NCBI GenBank assembly: GCA_039197065.1
Contig: JBCCUL010000008.1
Span: forward strand, 124,001-188,000
Source of the DNA: JANQPX01 sp039197065
GTDB taxonomy: Bacteria > Pseudomonadota > Alphaproteobacteria > Geminicoccales > Geminicoccaceae
DNA length: 64,000 bases
Direction of reading: 5' to 3'
A model generated the notes under the pieces. The model did not search any database and was not told the origin of the DNA. It worked only from the letters and a program-made list of their open reading frames with translations. Both the position numbers and the translations under genes were made by a program. Positions 35,865-45,007 of this stretch are shown piece after piece. Each line of letters opens with the position of its first letter. Position 1 is the stretch's first letter.

Positions 35865-36800
35865 ATGACCATGGCGCCTGATACGAGCCCGGAAATCAGC
35901 ATCGGCATGCCGGTCTATAACGGCGACAACTATCTGGAACGGGCCATCACCTCCGTCCTCGCCCAGACCTTCGAAAATTTCGAGCTGGTCATCTGCGACA
36001 ACGATTCGAGCGACGGCACGCGCGCGATCTGCGAGCGCTATGCCAGCCAGGACGGGCGGATCCGCTACATCCGCCATCCCGAGAACATCGGTGCCGCCGC
36101 CAATTTCCGATCGACCTTCCACGAAAGCCGCGGCGTGTTTTTCAAATGGGCGGCCCATGACGACACCTTCGCGCCGACCTATCTCGAGAAAACCCACGCC
36201 GCGCTGAAGGCCGCACCCGATGCCGTGCTCAGCCATTCGATCACGGAAATCGTCGATCCGGAGGGTCAATGCCTCGAAGTCTATGATCCGGGTGCTTTCG
36301 AGACCGGCTTGCCGCAACGAAAACGCAGGCTGGCGGGCCGGCTGAAGGCGCTGCGCTGCATCGAAGTCTTCGGCCTGATGCGCCGCGACGCTCTGGCGGA
36401 AACCGAGCTGCTCGGGCCCCATGTCGCCCATGACCGCACGCTTTTAAACGAGCTCGCACTCAAAGGGCGCTTTCTCTGCGTGGATGAACCCCTGTTCTTC
36501 AATCAGGATCACGAGGCGCGCTTCACCCGCACCTTTCACGGCGCGCAGGCGCAGCTCAATTGGTACCAGCCGGGGCAATCAAAGAAGCGCGCCTGGCGGC
36601 TTTGGACGATCTACGGCAAGGCAGCGGCGGCCATCCTGCGCAACGTCCCGGCCGGCGAGCAGATCGGCTGCTTTGCAGTGTTGCTGCGCTCGATCGCTTG
36701 GCGCAATCACTGGCGCGGCCTGCTGCGCGAGCCCGTCCTGGCGCTGGCGCCTGGTCTGACCGGGCTGCCGACGCGTCTTCGTCAGCGGCTCGGAGCCTGA
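35865..36800 (+). CDS. glycosyltransferase family 2
   Basis: A 311-aa GT-A transferase. It begins near ISIGMPVYNGDNYLERAITS, with VICDNDSSDGTRAICERYA and a DxD-type AAHDDTFAPTYLEKTHAAL. Family 2 enzymes add a sugar from a nucleotide donor at the cytosolic membrane face. Starts at 35865 and 35871 are both served by GGACGAGG; the frame upstream of these is not protein-like. The gene follows the sulfotransferase stop within 10 bp, and the next transferase follows closely. Confidence 0.9.
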   Translation: MTMAPDTSPEISIGMPVYNGDNYLERAITSVLAQTFENFELVICDNDSSDGTRAICERYASQDGRIRYIRHPENIGAAANFRSTFHESRGVFFKWAAHDDTFAPTYLEKTHAALKAAPDAVLSHSITEIVDPEGQCLEVYDPGAFETGLPQRKRRLAGRLKALRCIEVFGLMRRDALAETELLGPHVAHDRTLLNELALKGRFLCVDEPLFFNQDHEARFTRTFHGAQAQLNWYQPGQSKKRAWRLWTIYGKAAAAILRNVPAGEQIGCFAVLLRSIAWRNHWRGLLREPVLALAPGLTGLPTRLRQRLGA

Positions 36801-36830
36801 CCCATGGACGATAAGGCGGGCATCTGACGG

Positions 36831-37976
36831 ATGACGGACGGCGCCGGACGTCGCATCGCGTTTCTCATACAGGACCTGCGCAATGGCGGCGCCGAGCGGG
36901 TCACCATCTGGCTGGCCAATGGCATGGCGGAACGCGGCCTGGACGTGGATCTGGTGCTGATCAACCGGCGGGGCGAGGACGCCTATTTCGCCAGCCTCGA
37001 CCCACGGGTGCGCCTCTGGCCCCTTCGCCAGGGCCGCACGCTGACCAGCCTGTTCGGCTTTCGCGACTATTTCGACCAAGCCAAGCCGGACGTCGTCATC
37101 TCGGCGCTCACCCATGTCAACGTCGCCGCCACGCTCGGCCGAAAGCTCGCCCGTCACAAGCCGCGCCTGATTCTGGTCGAGCACAACCAGATGTCGAAGA
37201 ACATCAAGCGAAAGAGCGGCTTCGTGCGTCTGGCCTATGCCGTCGCCCCCAAAGTCTACCGTCTCGCGGACAGGGTCGGGGCGGTCTCGGAAGGGGTCAA
37301 AGCCGATTTCGTGGCGGTGACCGGCTTTCCCAGCGACGGCGTCGACGTGTTCTACAATCCGGTGGTCACCGCCAGCCTGCATAAGCAGCGGCTCGAGACG
37401 CCGGATCATCCCTGGTTCGAGGATGGCCAGCCGCCGGTGATCCTCGGCGTCGGACGGCTGACCGAACAGAAGAATTTTCCCCTGCTGATCCGCGCGTTCG
37501 CCGAACTCCGTCGAACCCGGACTGCGCGCCTCATGATCCTGGGCGAAGGCAAACTCCGCGACGAACTCCGGCGGCTCGCCGACGACACCGGCCATGGCGA
37601 CAACATCGCGCTTCCCGGATTCGTCGACAATCCGTTCGCCTATATGAGCCAAGCCGCCGTTTTCGCGCTCTCCTCAGACTGGGAAGGCCTGCCCACCGTA
37701 CTGATCGAGGCCATGGCCTGCGGCGCCTCGGTCGTATCCACCGACTGCCCGAGCGGTCCTGACGAAATTCTCGAGGGCGGCAGCCTGGCGCCACTCACCC
37801 CGCCCGGCGACGTCAGCGCCTTCGCTCAAGCACTGGCCACAGCCCTCGATCGCCAGCGCCCGATCCAGCCGCTGATCGCGCGCGCCGAAGCGTTCAGCAC
37901 GGATGCCGCTCTCGATCACTATCTGGAAGCAGCCTTCCCTGAAGCCCCGCGCCAACGCCGGCTAACGGCGGCCTGA
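36831..37976 (+). CDS. glycosyltransferase family 4
   Basis: A 381-aa GT-B transferase of the amylovoran/PglA-like type. The N-terminus has IAFLIQDLRNGGAERVTIWL, the middle has LILVEHNQMSK, and the donor half has VILGVGRLTEQKNFPLLIRA. The family motif is DWEGLPTVLIEAMACGASVV, and DCPSGPDEIL is typical of this subgroup. It is the last gene of the plus-strand transferase run and convergent with the VanZ/LamG gene. Confidence 0.9.
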   Translation: MTDGAGRRIAFLIQDLRNGGAERVTIWLANGMAERGLDVDLVLINRRGEDAYFASLDPRVRLWPLRQGRTLTSLFGFRDYFDQAKPDVVISALTHVNVAATLGRKLARHKPRLILVEHNQMSKNIKRKSGFVRLAYAVAPKVYRLADRVGAVSEGVKADFVAVTGFPSDGVDVFYNPVVTASLHKQRLETPDHPWFEDGQPPVILGVGRLTEQKNFPLLIRAFAELRRTRTARLMILGEGKLRDELRRLADDTGHGDNIALPGFVDNPFAYMSQAAVFALSSDWEGLPTVLIEAMACGASVVSTDCPSGPDEILEGGSLAPLTPPGDVSAFAQALATALDRQRPIQPLIARAEAFSTDAALDHYLEAAFPEAPRQRRLTAA

Positions 37977-38001
37977 CCAACTCACCGGCCTCAAACCGCC
38001 A

Positions 38002-39501
38002 TCACCCAAATTGACGTCGTGCATCGCCGCTTCCGAGGCCGAGACGCCAAGCCCCGACCACGCCGAGACAGGTGGCGGCAACGATTGCCAGCAGCACGGA
38101 TGTCTCCGGGAAACGCGCGCTGGTCACGCCGATCGCCAGGATCGACGCCAGCTGGGGCGACAAAGCGAGCATGGTCGACACCATCGCCCGCAAAGAAGAG
38201 GAAAGAGTGCGCCTCATCCCGCCGAGCCATCCGAACGCGGCGGCGCCGACGAATAGGGAAAACAGGCTGGAGACCAGGGCGAGATGGACGCTGCGGTGGC
38301 CGCCGATCAGGATGACCGATTCGTAATCCAGGGCCGGCGGCACCTCGACGCCGTCCACGAAGAGCGTTGTCACCCCTTGATCGTAGCGTGCGATCCAGTG
38401 CTGCCAGCTACCGGACAAGACGCCGTCCTCCGTGAAGACCTGCCGCTCGATTCCATTGTCGCCGTTGACTGTGTTGCGAATACGCAGCGACAGACGTCCA
38501 CCGTCCTGCCCAAGGGTAAAGTTGCGCCGTTGCTGATCGATCGACATGCTCACGATCCGCGCCGGTCCCTGCTGGTCGAGGGCAAGGCTGGCAAGCTCGG
38601 CTTCGATGGTAAACGCATCGGCAGCCTTGATCTGGTCACAGAGCCCACCGAGTTCCTTCTTCACCTCGAACAGCATCGGCCGGTCGATCTCGAGCGTGCC
38701 GTCAGCCACGCCGAGATGCCCGCCTTCGTCTGCAACCGCATGCCTGTCCCCAGCTTCGCGGATGGCATTGTCGTCCTCGGGAAAGACGACGGCGAGACCG
38801 ACGCCCATCGCGTGACGTCTGATTTTAGAATCCGCCGCGATGAAACCGGCTGAGAGGGCGGAAACGTCGCTGTCGGTAAGGGCTTGAGGGTAGATCGCGA
38901 GGCCGCGCAGCCGACCGCGCCAGGGGCGGTCTTCGGTGGCTTCGTTGCCGATGATCAGCGGATAACCGCAGTCCCAGCTCTCCAGATCGGCGCCGCCCCT
39001 GGTGATCAGCAGGGCCGACAGGACCAGGACATTGCCGAGGACGAAGAGCTCTGCGAACGCACGCCGGCGGCGGGCGGCGAACCCGAGGGCGATCTCGCCG
39101 ATGAGCGCCGCCAAGACGCCGATCGCCATGACCAGAAGGGCGTCGGTCAAAAAGGCATGACGCACCGAGACGAAGGCCTGAAGTATCTCAACGACCAGAC
39201 TGACCGCCGCGACCAAGAGGACTGTGCGCGTGAAGGCCGGTCCGTACCAATGAGCAGGCCTCTCCGTGCCGCGCCGATGGAAAACGGCATAGGCAAGAAG
39301 GCCCAGCGGCAGATAGACCAGCGTGCGCTGCACCAGCGATATCGAGACCTGATCGCCGGAGTGAAGCGTCAGCCCGCCTGCGAGCTCGGCCAACCCTGAT
39401 GCCAGCGAGCCTTCGACCTGCAACGGCGTCAGATTGACCAGCATGACGACGACGGCCGTAAGCACCAGGGCCACTCGGCCGAGCTGCTTGCGATCCTTCA
39501 T
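38002..39501 (-). CDS. VanZ-like membrane protein fused to a LamG/concanavalin-like domain
   Basis: A 499-aa protein with an unusual layout. Residues 1-170 hold several hydrophobic helices and the VanZ-type pattern LVYLPLGLLAYAVF ... VEILQAFVSVRHAFLTDALL. Residues about 180-410 are hydrophilic and beta-rich with LamG-like features (WRGRLRGLAIYPQALTDSDV, WQHWIARYDQGVTTLFVDGV). The last 80 residues again contain membrane helices. The lectin-like part probably lies in the periplasm. VanZ/LamG proteins occur in exosortase-type EPS clusters and may bind glycans; the role here is inferred. Confidence 0.75.
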   Translation of the reverse strand: MKDRKQLGRVALVLTAVVVMLVNLTPLQVEGSLASGLAELAGGLTLHSGDQVSISLVQRTLVYLPLGLLAYAVFHRRGTERPAHWYGPAFTRTVLLVAAVSLVVEILQAFVSVRHAFLTDALLVMAIGVLAALIGEIALGFAARRRRAFAELFVLGNVLVLSALLITRGGADLESWDCGYPLIIGNEATEDRPWRGRLRGLAIYPQALTDSDVSALSAGFIAADSKIRRHAMGVGLAVVFPEDDNAIREAGDRHAVADEGGHLGVADGTLEIDRPMLFEVKKELGGLCDQIKAADAFTIEAELASLALDQQGPARIVSMSIDQQRRNFTLGQDGGRLSLRIRNTVNGDNGIERQVFTEDGVLSGSWQHWIARYDQGVTTLFVDGVEVPPALDYESVILIGGHRSVHLALVSSLFSLFVGAAAFGWLGGMRRTLSSSLRAMVSTMLALSPQLASILAIGVTSARFPETSVLLAIVAATCLGVVGAWRLGLGSGDARRQFG

Positions 39502-39585
39502 GCGATGTCGGGCACCGGATTCGGCCAGGATGCCGTTCGCTCCCTGTCGGTCCTTTCGGAAGAGAGGGTGCTTTCCATGATGCGC

Positions 39586-40833
39586 CTAAAGCCAGGCAAC
39601 CTCGCTCATAATATCCTTCGGCCGTCCGCTGCCGGTCGACAGGCCTATATCGTCCAGGAATATCGACGGGTTGATCAGGACGCATTCATGCATGGTGGCG
39701 AGCGCTCCTGGAAGCTTGTGCAGACCATAGGTCGCCGTCAGCTCATCAGAGAGAAATCTCTTGATATCGAGCGCATAAGCGGTCGCCCGGGTTCGAAGAG
39801 CCCCAAGTTCCCTGGTCGGCAGGTCGCTCGGCGCGGAAGCGCGCACGATCTGGACGACATCGAAATCGAGGCAATAGGGCACGGCCTCCATGAAAGGCCA
39901 GCGATCGAGCATGGCGCTACGGGCAAGATCGAAGAGCCGCTCCCCCGCCTTGAACGGTCGACGATGGGCATAGTTCACCCAGTGGACATGCACGACACCA
40001 CCGATGTCGCCGAGCAGCGGATCATGACGCAGGCGATAGGCCTGGCGAAACGCCATCTGCAGCAAGCGGGAGCGATAGCACGCCAGCACGCCGGTTCGCT
40101 CGTCGATCAATCCATCGACGGCCTGGAGAACATCTCCGACGGCAGGGGCGCGGTGCGCTTCGCAGGCCTCGGGCATGTTGCGCCAGAGTTCATGCAAAAT
40201 CGCCAGGCTGCCGCCGACCCAGTGGCTGACCCGCCAGGTATGATGGGACCATTTTGCTGGCCAGACCGGCAGCAGGGTCGCCGGGTCGATGAGACGATCA
40301 AGGCTCCAGCTTTGAGGCGTCAGCACCTCACCGAAAACGTCATGCCCGCGAGTCTTCAAAAGCGCCAGGGCGCCGAGCGTGTAGGCGGTGCCGTGAACGC
40401 TGAGCGTGCGCTCGGCCTGCTGACCATTAAGACCGCCGGCCAGGTTGACCGACTTGATCCGACGCGTCAGCGCCTCGACGCCCACCGTGCTCGGCTGTAC
40501 CGGCCAATCGAGAAGATAGAGACAATAAATGACGTCATTGATGTCCTGCAGGACATCGCGTTCGGGATCGATCTCGTCGCGCCCGTCGAGCAGCAGCGAC
40601 CAGATGTCTCCATGATGGCTTCTCAGATAGTCGAGCACCCGTTCCATGAGGACAGGCTGATCGTCGCCGGGGGCAATGTCTTGAAGCTGTTTCATTGTCG
40701 GTTCCGACATGTCAGTGGCGTCGAGACCGCGATCGGCGAAGACCTGTCCGAGCACGACGATGGGAAGCTGACGGTGAGGGCTTTGAGTTGGAGTCAGGCT
40801 GACGGAGCTCGACAATATCCAGGAGAGAGTCAT
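39586..40833 (-). CDS. hypothetical protein in the EPS cluster
   Basis: A 415-aa protein I do not recognise. It is rich in aromatic and histidine residues in helical stretches (GTAYTLGALALLKTRGHDVF, SHHTWRVSHWVGGSLAILHE, YCLYLLDWPVQP), with no signal peptide or clear membrane helix. The pattern recalls alpha/alpha-barrel enzymes, but no catalytic motif is assignable. Third-position GC favours this strand over an overlapping 453-codon plus-strand frame. The start is uncertain: ATG at 40833 or the ATG of MSEPTMKQLQ at 40710; neither has a clear Shine-Dalgarno. Confidence 0.7.
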   Translation of the reverse strand: MTLSWILSSSVSLTPTQSPHRQLPIVVLGQVFADRGLDATDMSEPTMKQLQDIAPGDDQPVLMERVLDYLRSHHGDIWSLLLDGRDEIDPERDVLQDINDVIYCLYLLDWPVQPSTVGVEALTRRIKSVNLAGGLNGQQAERTLSVHGTAYTLGALALLKTRGHDVFGEVLTPQSWSLDRLIDPATLLPVWPAKWSHHTWRVSHWVGGSLAILHELWRNMPEACEAHRAPAVGDVLQAVDGLIDERTGVLACYRSRLLQMAFRQAYRLRHDPLLGDIGGVVHVHWVNYAHRRPFKAGERLFDLARSAMLDRWPFMEAVPYCLDFDVVQIVRASAPSDLPTRELGALRTRATAYALDIKRFLSDELTATYGLHKLPGALATMHECVLINPSIFLDDIGLSTGSGRPKDIMSEVAWL

Positions 40834-41304
40834 TCAGCAAGACGAGTTCGGAACAGAAAGGCTTGAACGCACCCAAGATCACGTCGCCTAGTTAATTTAA
40901 ACCATGGAGACTTAAGAACAGCGTCAGTCTCTCATCAGAAGAAAAATGAGAAGTGCTCAGAAAAGCATCATTCGCAAGCCCACTTTTTTGGCTTCCTGAC
41001 AATGAAATGGACATGCCAGGGTGACAGGCAGCTGAATTAAACCAATAATAGAATTTCGCCTAGTAATTATATCTCTTAATTATCTTGTATGCACAGAATT
41101 AACTCGATAAATTCTCTTTAACCTTAAGATTCTCTTATGCTTGCAAAAAATCGTTCTCAACGTTCAGGATCAGCGCTTTGTTCGACCTTACGTTATAAAA
41201 TGCGAGTGAAGATATCAACTTGGAGTTAACTCCCAAAAGACACTTGACCGGCGATTGCCGTGATTGCGCCCAAGTAATCGAATAAAGTGACCATGAGGAA
41301 CGTC
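40834..41304. promoter_or_regulatory. AT-rich divergent promoter region in the EPS cluster
   Basis: About 470 bp between divergent genes, the AT-richest stretch of the EPS region (41030-41160). A small inverted repeat AGAATT/AATTCT with nine-base spacing lies near 41096. The low GC is typical of control regions bound by xenogeneic-silencer or MucR/Ros-like regulators, but no site could be proven. No gene is seen. Confidence 0.4.
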
Positions 41305-42252
41305 ATGAGCGAAGACGCCTTTGTCCGGGCCAGCATACGGACAGATAACGACTCCCCTGTCGACATGTCGCCGATCTCGACATCGCCTGAGTCGCCGACC
41401 AGAAAAAAACGTCATGAAGACGGCGACGGACGATTATTCAACCAAATCGAGAGTGTCCTGCTCGGTGGTCTCGAAACCGCCGTCGTGACCCGTGACGGAT
41501 TGGCTGATTTCATGGTGACGGACTGCCTCGATCGCCGCGGACGACACCAACCGCCGAGGCTCGTCTTTTCTTCCAACGGGCAAGGCATTGCGCTGGCCAG
41601 CAGCGACCAGGCCTTCAACTCGGCGATTCGGCAGGCCGATCTCATCCATGCCGATGGCATGTCGGTCGTGCTCGCCTCGAAGTTCGTAACGGGCAAGCCA
41701 CTTCCCGAGCGGGTGCCGACGACGGATTTCTTTCACGACGCCGCCCGCTCCGGTCAGACCTCGAAGTTGCGTTTCTACATGCTCGGGGGCAAGGAGGAGG
41801 TCAATCGGGAGGCCTTCGATCGCGCGCGGAAGCACTATCCCGATGTCGACTGGGTCGGTCGGCATCACGGTTATTTCACGCGGGATGACGAGGAGCGCAT
41901 CTGCGCCGAGATCGTCGCCGCCGGGACGGATGTCCTTTGGCTTGCCCTCGGAAGGCCGCATCAGGAGTACTTTGCGCTCCGCAACCGTGATCGTCTGCGC
42001 GGCGTCGGCTGGATCAAGACCTGCGGCGGCCTGTTTGACTTTCTTGCCGGCGTGAACAAACGCGCGCCCCGATGGATGCAGCGGATCTGCATGGAGTGGT
42101 TCTGGCGCATGATGCAGGAACCGCAGCGGCTGCTCTGGCGGTATATCAAGACCAATGTCCAGGCCGTCATATGCCTGGCCACACAGTCCGAAGGCCGCAA
42201 GATCCGAACCACCTCGTCCCACGCCCAGCGTCCCTATCATCGGCAGACATAA
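41305..42252 (+). CDS. WecG/TagA/CpsF family glycosyltransferase (second copy)
   Basis: A 315-aa GT26-type transferase. After about 40 charged residues come LVFSSNGQGIALASS, IHADGMSVVLASKFVTG, LPERVPTTDFFHDAA, DVLWLALGRPHQEYF and AGVNKRAPRWMQRICMEWFW, all family hallmarks. The ATG at 41305 has AGGAA five bases upstream; the frame runs to a GTG at 41287. It transfers a sugar to a lipid-linked acceptor in surface-polysaccharide synthesis. It is a paralogue of the protein at 3607-4437, but clearly diverged. Confidence 0.9.
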   Translation: MSEDAFVRASIRTDNDSPVDMSPISTSPESPTRKKRHEDGDGRLFNQIESVLLGGLETAVVTRDGLADFMVTDCLDRRGRHQPPRLVFSSNGQGIALASSDQAFNSAIRQADLIHADGMSVVLASKFVTGKPLPERVPTTDFFHDAARSGQTSKLRFYMLGGKEEVNREAFDRARKHYPDVDWVGRHHGYFTRDDEERICAEIVAAGTDVLWLALGRPHQEYFALRNRDRLRGVGWIKTCGGLFDFLAGVNKRAPRWMQRICMEWFWRMMQEPQRLLWRYIKTNVQAVICLATQSEGRKIRTTSSHAQRPYHRQT

Positions 42253-42386
42253 ACCGCGCTTGCCGGGCATCCGGCGGCCACGAGGTCGTCGGTGGACCTG
42301 ATCTGATCGGACAGATCTTGATGAACACAACTCTGGTGCCGGGTCTGCCCGGCTACCAGAAGCGCGCCGTTTCCGAGGCCTGCTCC

Positions 42387-43256
42387 CTACTTCACAGCGA
42401 TCAGCTTGATGCCGAGGAAGATGCGCACAGGCTTGAAGCGAGCGACGCGCTGGCGGATCGGCCAGGGAAGCATGGCGAGCGTCGCTTCGATCGGCGTCGC
42501 GAGTGAGGGCGGGACTGTCGCGAGCTTTCGGCCGGCCGCCGAGATGATCACCGAGAACTTCTTGAAGCCGACTGCGCGGAAGAGATCGATCAGCTCCCGG
42601 TAACGGTATTCCTTCATGTGAAAGCCGGTCGCCGTCCTGTCGAAATAGCGGGACACGTCGCTCGGCCCCGAGATCGCATTCGGCGTGGTGCAGAAATAGC
42701 GCCCGCCCGGCCGGAGCGTGCGGTGGATATCGATCAGCTGCTGCTTGGCGTCGTCCACATGCAGATGTTCCATCAGCTGGTTGCTGTAGACGAAATCGGC
42801 GCTCTCCGCCTCAAGGCCGAGCGTCAGCCCATCGGACTTCACGAAATCGAAGTTTTCAGGCGCCTTCGTCGGATCGTAGACCTTGTCGCTGACATCGACG
42901 CCGATCGCGCGCTGGACGTCGGGGGCGATCAGGTAGGAAAGCTGGCAGTCCCCTGCCCCCACCTCGACGAACACATCCCCTGCCCGCACCAGCGGCTTTA
43001 GCAGTCGGAGCTGGTTCCTGACATTGGAGAGCTGATCGCTCTCGCGCCTGAAATGCTGGGGATGATCGGGAAGAGATGAGAAAAGCTCGTCATACAGCTC
43101 GCCGTAGAGCACCTTTCGCGCCTCGACATCGCTCTCTCTCAGGCGATCCGCGAGACGCCGCTCCAAATCGTAATGCACCTGGATCCGCTCCAGCGGCCTG
43201 GGATCGCGATAGAGCTTTCTCAAACGATTTTGCTGGCCAAGCGACAAGGCGGTCAT
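42387..43256 (-). CDS. class I SAM-dependent methyltransferase
   Basis: A 289-aa methyltransferase. The SAM motif I is VFVEVGAGDCQLSYLIAP, the acidic motif II is AIGVDVSDK, and the later region has FVYSNQLMEHLHVDDAKQQL and LRPGGRYFCTTPNAISGPSD. These fit the Methyltransf_11 family acting on sugars or lipids. The C-terminal 60 residues are basic. It borders the EPS cluster and probably methylates a glycan, which is inference. I start at the ATG at 43256; a TTG seven codons upstream is also possible. Confidence 0.82.
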   Translation of the reverse strand: MTALSLGQQNRLRKLYRDPRPLERIQVHYDLERRLADRLRESDVEARKVLYGELYDELFSSLPDHPQHFRRESDQLSNVRNQLRLLKPLVRAGDVFVEVGAGDCQLSYLIAPDVQRAIGVDVSDKVYDPTKAPENFDFVKSDGLTLGLEAESADFVYSNQLMEHLHVDDAKQQLIDIHRTLRPGGRYFCTTPNAISGPSDVSRYFDRTATGFHMKEYRYRELIDLFRAVGFKKFSVIISAAGRKLATVPPSLATPIEATLAMLPWPIRQRVARFKPVRIFLGIKLIAVK

Positions 43257-43373
43257 GTCGAGATTTCCCAGGTGCAAACGGTTGCGGCGACCGGACCTAT
43301 CTCCAACAAAAAAGGATTTTAATCAATTGCTATCGAAGAGTTTTTGAGAGCCTGCCGAAGACGCGCGTCGCGC

Positions 43374-44273
43374 CTACCCGCCAAGGAACAAACGGCCGAC
43401 GTCGGGATTGGCGAGAAGGTCGTCGCCTTTGCCGGCAATCGCGAGTTCGCCGGAAACCAGGACATAGCCGATGTCGGCGAACTCAAGGCCCTTCTTGGCG
43501 TTCTGCTCGACCATCAGAATGGTCTTGCCTTCGACATGCTGGAGGTCGTCCAGGATCTCGAAAACCATGTCGATGAAGCGCGGCTCGAGGCCGATCGACG
43601 GTTCGTCCACCAGGAGAATGTCCGGATTCATGACCAGAGCGCGGGAAATCTCGAGCAGGCGGCGCTCGCCGCCGGAGAGCACTTTCGCCTGATGCTTTCG
43701 CCGCTCCGCCAGCCTTGGATATTTGTCGAAGACACGCTCCGCCGCCTCCTTGGCCTCGGCCGGCTGATCCATGAGATAGCCGCCCATCCAGAGATTTTCC
43801 TCGACGGTCATGCCGGGAAAAACCGACTTGTCCTGAAGGATGTAGGCGATGCCCGCTTCCTTCAGCTTCTGGCTCGAGGTCAGCGAGGCCACGTCCCGCT
43901 CATTGCCATCGCTGGCGGTCAGGATCCTGCCGGAAAACACTGTGCAGAAGCCGAAGATGGCATGCAGGATCGTCGACTTGCCGGCGCCGTTCGGACCGAT
44001 CAGACAGAGTGACTGGCCCTTACCGACCGCAAGATCGATGCCGTGCAGGATCTCCATCTTGCCATAGCCGGCGCGCAGCTCGTCGAGCTGCAGAAACGGT
44101 TCCCCCTCGACCAGACCCAGGATCTGCTCCTTGGTGACCGTCTCGGCGATCGCCCTGGCTTCGCGATTGACGTCGTCGACCGAGATGACCGTATCGATAT
44201 CGCCGCCATGATAGCCCGCCGCTCTGTCCGAGCCCGACGAGGGCTTCGTCGACTTGGCGGAGTCCACGGCCAC
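43374..44273 (-). CDS. livF: branched-chain amino acid-type ABC transporter ATPase (LivF)
   Basis: A 299-aa ABC ATPase of the LivF type. Walker A is GPNGAGKST, the signature is LSGGERRLLEISRALV, Walker B is ILLVDEPSIGLEP, and the switch region is ILMVEQNA. It has an unusual hydrophilic extension of about 57 residues before the ABC domain (EPFLQLDELRAGYG). The start is a GTG at 44271-44273, overlapping the LivG stop by one base. It is the last gene of the operon. Confidence 0.9.
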   Translation of the reverse strand: MAVDSAKSTKPSSGSDRAAGYHGGDIDTVISVDDVNREARAIAETVTKEQILGLVEGEPFLQLDELRAGYGKMEILHGIDLAVGKGQSLCLIGPNGAGKSTILHAIFGFCTVFSGRILTASDGNERDVASLTSSQKLKEAGIAYILQDKSVFPGMTVEENLWMGGYLMDQPAEAKEAAERVFDKYPRLAERRKHQAKVLSGGERRLLEISRALVMNPDILLVDEPSIGLEPRFIDMVFEILDDLQHVEGKTILMVEQNAKKGLEFADIGYVLVSGELAIAGKGDDLLANPDVGRLFLGG

Positions 44274-45007
44274 TAATGTGCCCCCAAGTAAGCGTCGATG
44301 ACGCGCTGGTCGTTCTGGATCTCGTCAGGCGGTCCGGAGGCGAGCAGCTCGCCATGGGCGAGGCAATGGACGTGATCCGCCATGTTCATGATCACGCGCA
44401 TATTATGCTCAATGACGAACAGCGTGATGCCGAAGTCGGTGTTGGCGCGCTTCAGCCGGTCGATCAGGCCATTGATCAGGGTCGGGTTGATCCCGGCGGT
44501 CGGTTCGTCCAGCAGCAGGATCTCGGGCTCGTTCATCAGCGCCATCGCGAATTCCAGGAGCTTTTGCTGACCGAAGGAGAGATCGCCCGCGGCAAGGAAA
44601 CGCTTCTTGTAGAGCCCGACGAACTCGAGGAGATGCAGGGCGCGATCCTGGTCGTCACCGGACTGAGGTGCGAACATGTCGCGCCAGCCGAGCCGGCGAT
44701 GGGGCACCGAGATCAGCATGTTGTCGAGACAGTTCATCTTCGAATAGATGCGCGTCTGCTGAAAGGTGCGCACCAGGCCGAGCCGCGCGATGTCCTGCAC
44801 ACGGTAGTCGGAAATCTCGACATCCTTGAACTTGATCGAACCCTCGTCGATGGGATGATAGCCGACGATCGAATTGAAGAGCGTGGTCTTCCCCGAGCCG
44901 TTCGGCCCGATCAGCCCCGTGATCTGCCCCTCGGCGACATCGATCGAAATGTCATGATTGGCCACCACGCCGCCAAAGCTCTTTGAGACATTCCTCACAC
45001 TAATCAT
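44273..45007 (-). CDS. livG: branched-chain amino acid-type ABC transporter ATPase (LivG)
   Basis: A 244-aa ABC ATPase. It begins MISVRNVSKSFGGVVANHDI, with Walker A GPNGSGKTT, the LivG-typical ARLGLVRTFQQTRIYSKM, signature LSFGQQKLLEFAMAL and Walker B ILLLDEPTAGINP. The ATG at 45005-45007 overlaps the LivM stop (ATGA). A longer upstream frame is antisense to the LivM C-terminus and is not used. It pairs with LivF to power uptake. Confidence 0.92.
   Translation of the reverse strand: MISVRNVSKSFGGVVANHDISIDVAEGQITGLIGPNGSGKTTLFNSIVGYHPIDEGSIKFKDVEISDYRVQDIARLGLVRTFQQTRIYSKMNCLDNMLISVPHRRLGWRDMFAPQSGDDQDRALHLLEFVGLYKKRFLAAGDLSFGQQKLLEFAMALMNEPEILLLDEPTAGINPTLINGLIDRLKRANTDFGITLFVIEHNMRVIMNMADHVHCLAHGELLASGPPDEIQNDQRVIDAYLGAH

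Noticed and set aside
19944..36820. 17-bp exact repeat CATGGACGATAAGGCGG at 19943 and 36803
   Set aside because: Only two copies, no dyad or shared context; probably chance or an old fragment, too weak to report as a feature.
39505..40866. 453-codon plus-strand frame opposite the unrecognised EPS protein
   Set aside because: It is antisense to a frame with better third-position GC and more protein-like helices, has no domain, and would end in the promoter region.
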